A DNA stretch of 64,000 nucleotides, taken from positions 2,173,235-2,237,234 of the forward strand of contig JAJVDF010000003.1 in assembly GCA_022410635.1 (NCBI GenBank). The letters run 5' to 3'. A program made the translations under genes and the position numbers. This stretch comes from Tretioscincus oriximinensis. Taxonomy: Eukaryota; Chordata; Lepidosauria; Squamata; Gymnophthalmidae. Below are positions 21,331-34,480 of the stretch, in pieces (positions within the stretch are counted from its first letter, which is position 1; the number at the start of each line of letters is the position of its first letter). The notes beneath the pieces were generated by a model. That model ran no database searches and was not told where the DNA came from. It was given only the letters and a program-made list of their open reading frames with translations.

Positions 21331-22012
21331 CAAGCCACTTACATATGTGTGCAGAGGGCAGTCCAAGCTGTTTGCAAAATGTCCAGGGTAATAACTTGGG
21401 TCAACGTCTGAAATGTCCTTTGGACCANTGGGAAATTAATATCTTCACCGTGGCTTTGCTTTGGGAACAAAGGTCCTGATGGAGGAGGGCAGCCCATGGG
21501 ATAGATCGGCCACCAATCGAGTCCTTTGCAAAGCCTGCTGGCTTTCAACTTCATCAGATAATTTAATAGGTAGGAAAGTATCCAGCATGCATCTTGTGTC
21601 TATTTCATTTGGCAAGAGTGTGTGGATAGGCTAGTGTTCTTCTGGGTAAGATTTATGGAGAGAGAAAAAAATCTAGATTCGTGACAGTGGGAATCTCAGG
21701 AGCCATGCAAAGGCATTCTTGTGCAGAGCAAGTATTCATAAGGTCTTGAAATTACCTTGGCTATTCACATACCTAAGGACGCTGACATACTTACCAGCCC
21801 ATTAGAAGTGGGCAACCCATGTGAAATTGCTATTCCACATGACATGGTGCCAGCCCNTGGCTTACAAATAGTTCCTTGGTCAAATACAATTTGTTCATAG
21901 CTGGGTCCGCATGCGACGTATGAACTTTGCAGCAACAGGCAGCCTTCCCCAGAAGATATGTGAGCCGCTCTTTGGTGAAAGGGGCGTTCGTTATACATAA
22001 ATGTTGTTCATT

Positions 22013-22110
22013 TTCAGAGAAATAGCCGTGTTAGTCTAGTAGAAAGTCCAGCAAAGGANCTAGCAGCACTTTGAGACTAACTTGAGAAAAGTCTACTTCT
22101 TCAGATGCTC
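22013..22110. repeat. Half of a fold-back element (AGACTAAC family)
   Basis: TCAGAGAAATAGCCGTGTTA, GTCCAGCAAAGG and AGCACTTTGAGACTAACTTG, then CTACTTCTTCAGATGC, are the signature of the fold-back family seen at 26.4, 33.2, 38.7 and 53.7 kb. The matching right half is not evident. Confidence 0.55.
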
Positions 22111-23514
22111 AAGAATGTTGTTGTTATTGTTATTACTAATAACAATATTATAAAATTGTTATAAAAATGTGGACTTGGAGGCAAAGGCGGGAGGAGGGAG
22201 CTAGTGGTGGCAGCAGGTGGGTCACCGTGATGCTGTCAGTGTTTGGGTGGGCCACTTCGGTGCTGTCAGCAGCAACAGTGGATTTGGGCTGGGCACCAGA
22301 GCTGCTCTTTCTGGAGGCTGCCCTCTGCCATGTTGGATGGATAGCTGCGTGGCCAACAAACGGAATGTTGTATTCGTTAGTGCANGTTTTATTAATAGTA
22401 GAAATGATGATGATGATGATTATATAGGCTTCGAAGGCGATAGATGTGAAGATGGATTTGCTGTGAAACTCTGCATCTGGCTCTTGAAACCACATCCATG
22501 GTCACTTGAGTCTAATCTACGTGAAGATGTGCTGCGGCTTAATCCAGATCACATAGTGTTAACACTGATATGGACCTGGTTAATGTGGCCACTAATACAG
22601 TTTAGGGGGCACAGATTTTATGTAGTTACCTTTAGTCTCAATGTGGATATATGAGCACCTTAGATTTGATTAGTAACATTATGCATAAAGGGCCTAAATT
22701 TTAATCCAGCATCAGTCCACATTCAGTGAGGAAGAACACATTTTTTCAGTATTCTCTGACTCGGGAAACTCACCTTTGGTTTAAATAATAAGGTTCTATC
22801 CCTACTAAACCTTTTTCTGGATTATATCTGGGTAGTACACAGCTTGGCCATCCGTATGCCAATGGAAACTATGGCAGGACCTATTTGGGGGCTGCCACAG
22901 TCTACACTAGCATGTTGATGATGGCAGGCTCTTGTTCCAAGACGTAGCCCAGGATAAGGCTCAATGTGGACAGGACCTAGGAAAAGAAAATTGCTGTTCA
23001 CTTTCCTGGTGTGTTTTTTTCCATTCTGACAGTGGACTGAAGTTGGTTGAGCTTCAGCATGTGCCTATAGTCTTACACTTACCTGTGCAGTGGGGTTTAT
23101 ATGTTACCTTTCTCACAGAGACCTGTATTCCCTTGAGGAAACAGTTTTTTGAACCCAGTGATTTCTGTGAACTAGCATGAGACTCTGGAAACTAATTTAA
23201 CATTGCTTTATAGCTGTTATTCTATTTGTCAGTTTTGACTTCATTTTTGTACTGTATCTTTAGATTTTTTAAATTTGCTTTTGATGCGACTGTCACACAG
23301 ATGTGGACATTTGAGAGGAATTTGTACAGGATGTAATCTAAATCAAGCTGCTGCCTCTGTCACCCTAGTTAAACATCCCCCTTTCCCTTTAGGCCTCCAT
23401 GTGCTTCCTTCCCCTTGAGTCTGGGTGTTCTTTTGCTCTAACATCAGAGAAGATGAGACCCAGCAGATCAAGAACACATACAGGGTTATAGTTCACTTTT
23501 AATGGTAACAAAAC
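22111..23514. other. Presumed first intron, unassigned
   Basis: It contains a short (GAT)n at 22407-22420, a block near 22,320-22,345 (GCCATGTTGG) that resembles parts of 30.8 and 46.6 kb, and pieces such as CAGTCTACACTAGCATG at 22,900 that recur in diverged form near 17.07, 25.3, 33.67 and 50.84 kb, so they are probably an old dispersed DNA repeat. No exon was recognised. Confidence 0.4.
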
Positions 23515-23640
23515 AAAAAACACATACTGTCTTGAAATACTGTGTACAATTCTGATTGCCACACTTTAGAAGAAGCATTGTGCACCTGGAAAAGATTCAA
23601 AAAGATACAACAAGAACGACTAAGGGGCTGGAACAAATCC
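23515..23640 (+). repeat. CR1 fragment (RT C-terminal region)
   Basis: Translation reads YCVQF..PHF and a LEKIQKDTTR-like stretch. This matches the CR1 motif (E)YCVQFW.P....(L)ERVQRRAT at its usual position. It is short and broken. Confidence 0.6.
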
Positions 23641-26600
23641 TGTAACTTTGACCACAAGTGGCTAAATCTGTCTGTTTCCTCTCCCAGGTCACTCATCAAT
23701 TTTGACATTTTCCGGTCTTGCCTGTACTCTTGTTACCTTCAGGTTAAACTACTGCAGTATAGTGTAATAAGTGACAACTGTGTTTTCAGCTGGGTGGGTT
23801 TGGGATCTCTCCAGTAGTTGGGCATTTTGCGTCATTCCCAAGGATTTCCACTGCAGCTTGCTTTTTTCCTTTTTCCTCCGAATAATGTTTCTTTACATTA
23901 CAGCATTCTGTTTATTTCATACTTCCTACCTTCAGGAAGTCTTAGCAATTCTTATTATATTGTACCCAACTCCTCTATCAGCATCTCTTTATACTGCAAC
24001 TCTCTTTATTTTATATTTCTTACCCTCTTAATGACTCCCACTATATTTGACTACTACACCCTTTTGCATTTCTGGTATTATTCAAAAGCCATAAATACTC
24101 TGTTCCTATGTAATTGTTTATGCTACTGCATCTGAAAAAATAGACTTAGCTTACAAATGTTCATGCTACCAACTTGATCCATGTTGCTCTTTCTTTGAAT
24201 CTGACAAATAACTTCTCCAGGTAGTAACTGCTACCTTGAGAATCTTTCCAAAGTCTTGTTTCTCCGCTGTTTGTACAGTTTAGTGCGTTTTCCATCAATA
24301 GCGGATGCAACATCTCTCATACCGCTATACCTCATTTCCAAACAGATCCATCTCCTGAATATATTATCTCTGCAATGGTTCTATCATTCTGTAGTCCCAT
24401 GTGTAGCTCTGACCTAAGTAGGACTGCTTAAATTGAGTAGCAAACTAAATAAATCGTCTCCGATGCGTTTAATATTTCGTTCTCAGAAATCCCAAAGGAG
24501 AGAACCGTAGACCAATAATAAAGATAGAGTTGGAAAATGGACATTTGAGTATGTCCAAGTTGCCTAAATCCTGACAAAATAATAAAAAAGAAATATATGT
24601 AATGATGCATCCTCTGCTAATGGCTTGAATGATTTCCCAGTCGAAGGGTAAAAAAGACCCTAAGACATTATTTCAAAGTATTTTGACAATACATACCAAC
24701 ATTCTTATGGTCAGACTGGCTATTTACTGAAAGGCAGGAAACTCAGTTTAAAATTTCCACCATCAATATATAATGACTACAAGATAAAACAACTGGTTAT
24801 GCTTTTACTGTTTAATACATTGAAGACACTTGACACCCTGGAATGGCTATTTATCCTTCTTCTTGCTCATGAAGTTAGAATTAGGCAATTGATTCTTAAA
24901 TTTACTTGAACAAGGTTGTACTTCATTAGAAGCCCTGATCTGGACCATTAAGTTGCACTCTTCAGTATGAAAGTAGGAAGTAAATCAGGGATGCCTTATT
25001 TCATTCCTACTGTTGACTAAGCCCTAGGGACCTAAGCATTTAGGAACCATTCAGCTGGTATTAAACTATAAAAGCAATCAGGCAAAACAGATTTATATTG
25101 TACATTTTTTGTTGCAGATTGTAGCTACAACTGAAATGCCAAAATCTTAGACCATGCTGAAATATGATCTAGAAAAGTTTTTGTAAGTGACAGAACTAGG
25201 AATGCTTGAAGCATCTGAAAAGCAAAAACAACTATAGGTCCTGTCTGCATGGAGCCTATATCCCAGAATATAAGCCTGCCATCTGCATTCTAGTTTGGAC
25301 TATGGCAGGCCTTGAATAAATGGCTTTTCTCAAGTAATATAGGTGTAGCAGGGTCTTGAGCTCCAGATTGAAAAGTTGTATGCAAGAAGATCTTGGTCTT
25401 GCCCTGAAATGGAAGCAAACATTTATCCCTTTGGTCCAGACAGATATTGTGTAGTGTATTATAGACAGATATTGTGTAGTGTATCTGCTTTTAGCAGATA
25501 ATAGAACTGAAGGTTATGGATATCGAGTCCAGTTAAAAGGATCAAGAATAACTCTGCAATAACTCTGTGCTGAGAGTAATATCTTGGGCAATAAACATTG
25601 AGGAATTCTGCTTCAAGCGATTGTTTCTGACCATAGTGTCAGGTTACTAAAGAATATTTTGCAGTTACAGACAGATGAAAATGTTATGTGTCATTTCTAC
25701 TCTTTTTTGCTCGTCAGCATATTTTCATGCCAAACCTCCATGCGTTTTCAGTTATGCTTCCTGCTTTTATATTTCTCTGTGAGTGTTTCCTTTGATAGCA
25801 CACAGAACAGTGGATTGACTAAAATGCTTTATATTATTTTAAAACAATAGATGCTTATCCAAGGCCAGCGACTTAAGAGTGGGCTGGTACCAGCCTTCTA
25901 CAATCAGGGGATGTTGAGTCAACTTTAGGGAGTTCAGCCAAGGCAAATAAGCTGATTGTTGGGGCCTGAATTTCATTTGCAGTTCAGAATGGGATGAAAC
26001 AATTTATCTCTAAGGATCTTTAGGTGAATGAAATGCAAGCTGTGATGGGACCAGGGGGTCATTCTGTACCTTGGCTTTCCTTACTGCTCTACCACTTCCA
26101 ATATATACACTAGAAATCCTTTTGCTTAACATGAGTGATAACCAATATATATGCTGTTTCTTCTAATTGTTATTTGTGGTTAAATTTCTGAAACATCATT
26201 ATTATGCCTTGCTACTTTTTCTAGCTAGTTAGTATGATTCTCATTAAAATCATATTGATAAGAGTTTCAAATGTTAGGGAAAAAACACAAAAAATCAAAT
26301 AATTTTGCTGAGTCCTTTTACTTAGTATATTTTGTGAATGAATGTCATTAGAACATTTTTACTTTGTCCAGCAAAGGGGGCTTGTAGCATCTGGAGACTA
26401 ATAAGAGAAAGGTAGGTGGCATGAACTTTCCTAAACACGTTTTCTTTGTCAGATAGTTCCCTAGCATCTGTAGAAGTGGATCTGTCTAGGAAAGCTCATG
26501 CCACTTACTTTTCTCGTGTTATTCTCTTAAGTGCTTCAGACCCCCCCTTGTTGGACGTTCTGAACTTAGCACAGTTATTTCTCTGAATCAACATTTTTAC

Positions 26601-28939
26601 TTTTGTACAAATACGAATATTCTATATTCGTTTTGCGAATCTACAACCACATCAGCATCAAGGAATATCATAGTTGCTTGCACATGGTTAGAATTTATGA
26701 AATCTATAACACCAAGTATGGCTTTGTCCAGACAGGGTTAACAAGCTGCTGGAAAGTCGAATTATTATTACCTTTGCCTCACCATATTTTGTATAAACAG
26801 GAGTATTATGGATTTTAAAGCAAATGTTCCTGATTGTTAATATTCTGGGAAACCCCACCTTCAAATGGATATATAGGATTACATGAAGATTTTGATGTGT
26901 GGAAAGTTTTGGCAATAAACTGCTGCGAGTCAAAGGAAACTGATATTGGCAGCAGACTATCCAGAAGGGACTACTAGTTACTTTTCAGAAGATGACAGAA
27001 AGACAAAATTCAGAATATACTGTAAAGGTACACAAGGCACACTAAATCCGGATAATCAATGATCTGGATAATTGGGACATTCTGGAATATACCAGTTAAT
27101 TTGCTGGTCTCTTACCTTATGGGATGTTGGGAACAACAGTTCTGGTTCCTTCTCGCACCATTGGTCTGATGGTGCAGTGATGCTGTTGCATTGTGTGTGG
27201 CCACATGTGGAAGCAGGTTCCTTTTTCCTGTGCAAGTTCATCCTCCCAAACATGGTAGCGAGTGCTGCCATCTTTCTGGGTAGGTACATGCTGCTGTTGT
27301 TCGGCAGCTGATTCGCTGGCCAGACAGAGTCATGTGGGAGATTTAAATAGTTCCTGAGGCTAAGGCAATTTTTCATTCCCTTTCCCCCCTGCTGCAGTCT
27401 GTGGAAATGTGGCACAAATGCCCAACAATTAAAGGGCTGACACATGTTCCTGGATTTTATGTGGGAGCACTAATAATCAGAAATCTTTCAAATCAGTGTT
27501 ATAGACTATTGTGCCTTTCAGGTCTCTTTCTGTTAGTTGGCTGAAGTAATTAGCAAACTATAGGAATAACTGTTTCAAGAGCAAAGAACTAAGAAATAAA
27601 AATTACAAATCAGTCTGCAAATATTCGTGACTTATATAAATTGATGAAAGAATTCTGACTTTGAAGACTGTTTATTTGAGAAGATGTACGATAGGAATAC
27701 TTTTTCCTCAAATGACTATATTTGCCTTCATTATCTGAGGAAGAGACTTTCCATGTAGTCTAAAACATTCAGTGCTAGTTTACTATCCTTGGCTAATTAG
27801 TCTAAGTTAGCAGAAAAAACAAAACAAAAGTAGGATTTTAATAGCAAGACATATGAAAATAATATATCCTGTTATTTAAATTTGTCACTTTGGTGTATTC
27901 AGTAAAAACAATATAACCAAAAAAGTTGGAATGAAATTTGATAAAATAAATTGCATTTACTGTTTTAATTAAAAATATGTATTTATCTTGATTTTTAACC
28001 AATAGTTTTAATGACTGTTGATCTTAGGTCAGGCTCAATTGTTCCAAGACTAAATCACTATAGCTAATTATTATGTCTATTAAGCATATGATATATTAGC
28101 TCATATCATCAGTAACTCCGCTCTCTGCTCCTAAGAATGATCTTTTTGTAATGAGGTCCTTGTTCAAATAAGTCAAGTTACATATTGACCACTAGATGGT
28201 AGTCAAAACACTTCATTATTGTATGCATTATTTTATGTGTTGATTCAGTTTAAATTATTTAGTAATAATAATAATAAAAAAGAAATCAATAATAATGATA
28301 TAATTAATAATAGAATTTTGGTAAAGTGACATCATTAAAAAAATTCTGTATAATTAAATGCAACTAAACATAGAGCAGACTAATATTTAAAAAATATCAC
28401 TTTATCTCACCAAGCCAGCCAAGAATCATTCATTTTGTGCCTGTTTTATATTTATCAGCATTCTATGCTTATTTCCCCCTCCAGTTCAAGAGTTACCATG
28501 AAGGCAATGGTATTATACATGGGAAATATATGTTATGAATGAATTTAATAAGCCACCATTCAAAATGGCTTATGACAATAGAATTTCCTACAAAGGAAAA
28601 ATTAACAAGAAAACAGAAATTCAGTTGAAACGTGGTATAAAACAATGTTATGGCTCTGTAAGAGATAAAGAATATTAAACTTTGTGTCTCAGGGGAGATT
28701 TAGAATAGAAAAATCTTTTGAAATCGTTGGTAAAAATCTCTTAAATTCCATTAATCCTCATCTCTCTTTACCAACTGCCATTCTAAATGCAAAAAGGATA
28801 TTTGGATTTTGAAACAGAACACCAGATATTAGAAAAATACCCCAAAGATCATTGCCTTTATATCCTAGAGCAATCTGGTTAACAACTGTCAGAAATAAAA
28901 TCTTTTGCTGGATGGACCTTTGACCTCATCCAGCCAGAA
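23641..28939. other. Presumed first intron, few recognisable features
   Basis: A 5.3-kb stretch, mainly AT-rich. It holds the fold-back element at 26366-26560 and a 25-bp tandem duplication (AGACAGATATTGTGTAGTGT at 25438 and again at 25463). The part from about 27,480 to 28,420 looks free of repeats. Open frames here (for example the minus-strand one at 27445-27056) have no family resemblance or splice support. Confidence 0.4.
26366..26560. mobile_element. Fold-back element (AGACTAAC family)
   Basis: The left arm has TCCAGCAAAGGGGGCTTGTA and GGAGACTAATAAGAGAAAGG. The right arm has the inverse (TTTCTCGTGTTATTCTCTTA .. CCCCCCTTGTTGGA). The centre carries inverted GAACTTTCCTA/TAGGAAAGCTC pieces. 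It is a complete but diverged copy. Confidence 0.65.
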
Positions 28940-29135
28940 CGTGTGTTGAGAACATAAAAATATAAAGGGAATTTGGCTGGATCTAGCTGCATCCAGTTTC
29001 ACACAATGGCTCACCGATTGCCCCCGGGCATCTTAAGCAGAAGAAGGAAAAACTCCAAATCCTTGCAGCTGAGAGTTAGAAGCCTACTGCCTGTCTGTTG
29101 TGTTATTATATTTAAAAAATGGGATAAGAGTTTTG
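28940..29135 (-). repeat. CR1 3'-end fragment
   Basis: CACACAATGGCTCACCGATTG, CCCCCGGGCATCTTAAGCAG and a diverged continuation match the inverted CR1 end block. It lies head-on to the plus-strand CR1 that starts 60 bp further on. Confidence 0.6.
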
Positions 29136-29194
29136 CACCTTCAATGAATGCGGAAAGGTGATCAGTTTTTACCCGATAGAAGCGTTATAAATTG

Positions 29195-30095
29195 CAAGTG
29201 GTGAACTCTTGAAATTGATTGAGTGGGGAACAAAGTGCCAAATGCACTTCAACTTGAGCAAGTGCAAAGTCATGCACATTGAGGGCAAAGAACCCCAACT
29301 GTTCCTATCAACTAGTGTTCCTATCAAGCTTTCTGTGACAAAGGATCTTAGGGCACAGCCCAATGAAGGTGTCAACCCAGTGTGCAGACAGCAGTGAAAA
29401 AAGAAAATTCAGTGTTAGGAGTAATTAGGAAGGAATTGAAAACAAGCCAGCAAGTGTTGCTTTGCCTCTTTATAAATCTGTGTTGAGGCCACTTTTGGAA
29501 CATTGTGTACAATTTTGGTCACCATGTCTAAAAACCCCCCAATGTGGGACTAGAGAAGGTGCAGAAAAGAGCAACAAGAATGATCACCTCCCTTATGAAA
29601 TCAGTCTGCAACCTCTTGGCCTCTTCAGCCCCCAAAAATGGCATTTAAGAGGTGATCTGATTGAAGTGTATCGAGAAAGGTTGAAGAATTTGCCTTACTC
29701 AGTTTCTGACTGCCCAGGTGCAATTGATGAGCCTCTCTTTGAGACAGAATGCTGGACTAGATGGGCCTGGGCCCAATTCAGCTTGGCTCCTCTTATGTTC
29801 TTATGTTAACGCAAGGGTCAGAGAGCATTCCTTGAAACTAATAGGCGAAAGAATTAGAACAGACAAGGGAAAGTATTTTTTTCACCCAGAGGATTATTGG
29901 CCTGTGGATTTTGCTTCTAGAAGTAGTGGTGGTGGCTAGTAGACTAGATCGCTTTAAAACAGAATTAGACAAGTTCATGGAAGCCAAGGATATAAATAGC
30001 TACTAGGGTGGATCTTTTGAAACTGGAGCAACAGGCAGTTTCATGCCCTGTCTTTGGTTGTTATACCTCGGAATGTTGGACTCAGTGGTACATGT
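29195..30095 (+). mobile_element. CR1 LINE, 5'-truncated 3' part of ORF2
   Basis: In shifting plus-strand frames it encodes the CR1 C-terminal order: EWGTKCQMHFNLSKCKVMHI, then LYKSVLRPLLEHCVQFWSP, LPYE and LGLFSPQKWHLRGDLIEVY, and after 29.8 kb HSLKLIGERIRTDKGKYFF. The end is GGAATGTTGGACTCAGTGG. Several frameshifts and stops make it dead. It is the longest CR1 in the window and the key to the many short copies. Confidence 0.8.
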
Positions 30096-30254
30096 TTTAT
30101 TATATGTAAGATGAACATTCTGCTTTTCCACATTCATTCAAGCTGAAAAAACCCTGTTCCACTTTTTTTTGTGGTAATCCTAACCTTGACATCCATTCTA
30201 ATACTACTGATACACCTGGTTTCCATGTATTTATCCATCCCATCTCTTCTGGCA

Positions 30255-31838
30255 GTAAATTCCTTTTTGTTTTTTTATAGTTGCAACCTGTTTTATTAAT
30301 ATATTAGGTTTAAGATTATCAGCAGATTCAGTATCAATACAATGTATTATATGCAGTACCATATATAAAATTGTAAGGGTTTTTGTAATTGAAAACGTTA
30401 CAAAATCAACCCAATACGTATACCAAGAATCAAAACACACCAGATAACTTAAGTATGAATAACACATCTCCAAGATATAAAAACACAACTTCCAAATACA
30501 GTTTCACAGTAGTACAGTTCTATACATCATTTGGATCTATTTACTAGTTAACCTCTGATTAAAGAATCTACATATCTTTAGTGAACACTAGTGTACATTC
30601 TGCAAAAATGTGGCCATGGAATCCACGTTTGCTCACTGGGTGCTCCACCTGGGTGCGCAGACAGACAGCAGATTGCAGGGAGGCAATGTGGTGCAGTGCA
30701 GGGGATGAGCTCTTGCGTGATGCTACCCCTTGGGCTGATACGGAGTGTGTCAGATTGTGGCCCTGGCGTTTCAATGCAGCCACACCAACTACTCCAAGAT
30801 GGGTGTCGCCATTTTGGACGCAGCTCTCAGCAGGCAATTGGCTAATCATCTTCATTGGAGGTGATCAATACTGAGCATGTCTACTCACTTACATTAGAAG
30901 GGTGATCACCTCCACAGAAATTAGTTATATGGATAGGCTCCCATAATTGTACGGCTGCATTATGATTGTCCAATCCATTCCCAAACCCGTATTGAATTTT
31001 TTGCACAATCAGTTTTCAAAATTTCCTCGATAAAGCTCTGCCATTCCCTTATATTAGCTGTTGCCAGATTTGTCCATTCCATTGCAACTGTTGCCTTTGC
31101 AGCAAGCAAAGATTACATAACAATTACATCTTACGATTACTTACCGGTATATTCAATCTTCTAAAATTGAGCAGTAAGCAAACCCTTGGGCATTCTGGTG
31201 CATTTGACACCTATTTCCAGGAATCTTTTAATTTTTTGGCACTGCCCTCTTACTTTTGCTTTCAAAATTGGAATTTTGTATCGTCTGCAAATGGTCTTCA
31301 CATATAATTTTCTCCTCTTTCTTACCCACCCCACCCATACCAATTTGTTTCCCTTCTGTTTGTTTTTTCCATACTCCAATTACTTTTAACCCTGTTAACT
31401 CACAGGATTTAATAAAAAAATCGATAGTGCAAAAGTAACCCTTTTATTGAGATTGATGATCCTTTTTGCAGGATTTTTTTCTCACTGTGTACATTCTTGT
31501 TCCACTATTTCTTTTATTTCTTGTTCATTTATTAGTACATTAGAGAATGCATTATATATCAACCAATTTGCAGCTCGATTGGGTAATTATTTGTCATCGT
31601 AAAAATCTCTCAAGAATTCAACCTTCTTAGTCTCAGCACTTGCCATTTCCTTCTGGAGACATTCTATAGCACCTGATGCCAACTTTCCAATGGCACTAAA
31701 GGCAAGGTTTTAACTAACTTTTTTGGCATCTTTGTTCTTATCTCATCTGATATAATTTTGTTTTTATACACTATTGGTGATTGATCTTTGGTGAGTGTGC
31801 GCATTTCTAGTTGAACCCATTTTGGATAAGGTTTCCTT
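30255..31838 (-). pseudogene. Decayed coding remnant, probably a retroelement, unclassified
   Basis: On the minus strand, 31838 to about 30960 carries several protein-like stretches in different frames: KPYPKWVQLEMRTL near the start, then IGKLASGAIECLQKEM, RAANWLIYNAFSNVLINEQE and, last, EWTNLATANIREWQSFIEE followed by a stop near 30965. About 700 bp further on (30295-30270) is an AATAAA-type signal and an A-rich end. That layout suggests the 3' part of a polyadenylated retroelement. I do not recognise the family. It is cut at its 5' side by the CR1 fragment at 31838. Confidence 0.4.
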
Positions 31839-32345
31839 AGAACATAAGATCATAAGAAGAGCCATACTGGATCAGGCCACAGCCCATCAAGTCCAGCATT
31901 CTGTGTCACACAGAGGCCCACCAGATGCACCTGGGCAGTCCGAACAGAGGAAAGCAAAATATGCTGCTCCTGTTTGTGACTCCCTGCAAATGGTATTTCA
32001 AGAGTCCTGCCTGTTGCTCCATCCCGGAGGCTACATCCAGACAACTATCTTAGTATCCATTTATACCCTTAGTGTCCATAAACCTGTCTAGTCCTGTCTT
32101 GAAACTATCCAAGCTGTTAGCTACCACTACCNCTGTCTAGTCCTGTCTTGAAACTATCCAAGCTGTTAGCTACCACTACCTCTTCAGGAAGTAAATTCCA
32201 CAGGCCGATGACCCTCTGGGTGAAAAAATACTTTCCTTTGTCTGTTCTCACTTTTCTACCCAACAGTTTTAAGGAGTGCCCTCTGGTCCTTGTGTTGTGT
32301 GATAGAGAAAACATTTTTTCTCTATTCACTCTGTCGATGGTATAC
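31838..32345 (-). mobile_element. CR1 LINE 3' part, with assembly duplication
   Basis: The minus strand encodes RTRGHSLKLLGRKVRTDKGK, YFF and GLWNLLPEEVV, then the untranslated end block (AGCCCATCAAGTCCAGCATT, ACCTGGGCAGTCCGAACAGA). It joins the protein part and the UTR part in one copy. A 48-bp segment is repeated exactly around the N at 32132. Confidence 0.8.
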
Positions 32346-32399
32346 TAAATGAAGTTGTCTAAAAGCTTAATAAGAAAGCTTTACATTTGCTGACAATAA

Positions 32400-32515
32400 C
32401 TTCCATAGACCAATGATCTTCAGGGTGAAAAAAATGCTTTCCATTGTAGGTCCTAACACTCCTGCCCATCAGCTTCACAGAATGCCCTCTGGTTCTAACA
32501 ATACAAAAAATTCTT
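32400..32515 (-). repeat. CR1 fragment
   Basis: CCATAGACCAATGATCTTCA, GGGTGAAAAAAATGCTTTCC and AATGCCCTCTGGTTCTAACA repeat the RTDKGKYFF-to-HSLKL region of the neighbouring CR1 in the same orientation. It is a second, separate copy. Confidence 0.6.
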
Positions 32516-33138
32516 TTGTAACATGTGCATGATTTTATCTTGTTTTATCTTACCCTTTATTTTGCTTTTCTTGTTAGCAAATACATCAAGCATTATTTCA
32601 GAAGATTTTATACACCAGCACTTTACAGATAAGTTGTGCATGATGCACAATAATTAACTGTGCCACGTTCTTCATGATAATGATGCAATGCAGGCAGAGA
32701 TAAAAAATAAGTCAGACCTGGCCTGACCTGAATTCCCCTTTAGAAGAAGTTACAGAATCTCCAAGAGAAAAAGAACATACAGTGGCAGAATTTGGGCACA
32801 TGTGACAAGACAAGTTGTACTATCTAAAAAAAGATCAATGCAAAGAGCAAATCTTCGTTTTGCTTTTCAGATTCCTGGGGAAATGTCATTTAAATCACAG
32901 ATGATTTTCAGTTATAAATAACCAATAAATTAGAACTATTAATACATATTGCTGCAGAAACTGCAAGGGGAAGCATTATATTTCTCATTTGCCGTTGTTG
33001 TGAGATAAAATTAATTATTTTTGAAAGAATATTGAAAAAACATGCAGAGAATACTAGATATTAATATAAATTTAAAAGCAGAATGTACTTTTCCAAGGTG
33101 AAAATGAAAATATTAAATGCAACAGGTAATTAGAATTT

Positions 33139-33830
33139 CTAGCAAGGTGGTCTTGTGCTGTACCATCTTAAGAGAATAATAAGAAAAAAAATTAGGCAGC
33201 CACTTGTATCGTAGCACCTTAGAGACTAACAAAAAATCAGGTAGACAACTTGAGCTTCCATGGTGTGGATTCACACTTAGTCACTTGTATCTGATGATGT
33301 ATACTTGTCTATAGGTGTATGGAAATGACATCACTTAAGATAAAAATGTCATTTCTGGTTGTTACCATATTTTTCTCACTGTAAGATGCACCTAGGATTT
33401 AGAGGAGAAAAATAAATATATATATTGATCTAATTTTTTTCCTGCAATGATAAGATCTGGCCAGGGGTGGCAGCAAATTCAATGAATAGAGGTTTCATTG
33501 CTATAGATATCCAGGCTGGTTGGTTTCAAGCTACATTTGCTGCAGCCACTCCCCCTGCATTTTTGTGGTAATTTGTTGTCAATTTGAATCCCACCACTAG
33601 CTATATCTCATAACAGGATCCTACAATCCACGTACCAGTGTAGCCCATAGTAGGTCCCATTAGGAGCCTATCATAGTTTACATTAGCATGCAGATTTCAG
33701 GTTCCCAGATTAAATACTTTTCTAAGACAAGACTAAGTGTGACTCCACACCATGGAAGCTCAAGTTGTCTACCTGTTTTTTGTTAGTCTCTAAGGTGCTA
33801 CGATACAAGTCCACCTTGTCTAAAGAGGAT
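33139..33830. mobile_element. Long inverted-repeat element (AGACTAAC fold-back family)
   Basis: The left arm 33200-33281 and right arm 33731-33810 are inverse copies about 80 bp long with one indel and one mismatch. Both read ACTTGTATCGTAGCACCTTA then GAGACTAAC. The outer bases (AGCAAGGTGGTCTTG at 33141 and ACAAGTCCACCTTGTC at 33805) are also inverse. The 450-bp centre has no ORF and contains a TTTTTCTCACTGTAAGATGC block at 33371. Confidence 0.75.
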
Positions 33831-34049
33831 CAGATTTATAATATCAGCTACACAAGCTATAATAGTTAAAAATGGGAAATGTGAAGACCATTTATGTATA
33901 AAATTATGGTATGACAAAATACGGAAATGTGTAGAATAATTACTTCTATGGCTACATGTGGATGCATGGAGCAGTTGGAAGACAATTACTGTTTGATTTT
34001 CATCAAAATAGTTGAGGACATTTCTGACCTTGTGGAAGTGTCCTGTTCA

Positions 34050-34480
34050 TGTTTCTCATTATTTAGTTTAAGATTTTAGTTTTGATGTTTAAGGCTCTCT
34101 CTGATCTTGTCCCTCCGTGTCCTGTGTTCTCCATTCTGCTTAGTCTCTGCATCTGGTTAAACCAAGAATCTGTTCTTCCTGGTCTCACATCCACCCCTTT
34201 TCACGTCTTGCTCTTTATCTATGGAACTCACTTCCTTCCCATCTTTGTTCCTCTCTCACTTGGGTGTCCTTCAACTCTCAGTTAAAAACATTTCTCTTTA
34301 CTGGGCTTTTGATGAATCTCAGTACTTTTTAAAATTTCCCTTCAAACAGTTATTTTATTTTATATAAATGTTGTCATTGCTTATTTTGCTTGTTTAATAT
34401 TATATTTTACAATTTTTTCATTTTGCATTTTTTCTTGTATTTTATACACTTTGTACAGTGCTAAGTACAGGGTTAGTGAT

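Noticed and set aside
27056..27445. A 129-codon minus-strand frame
   Set aside because: No family resemblance; likely chance or an old unrecognised repeat.
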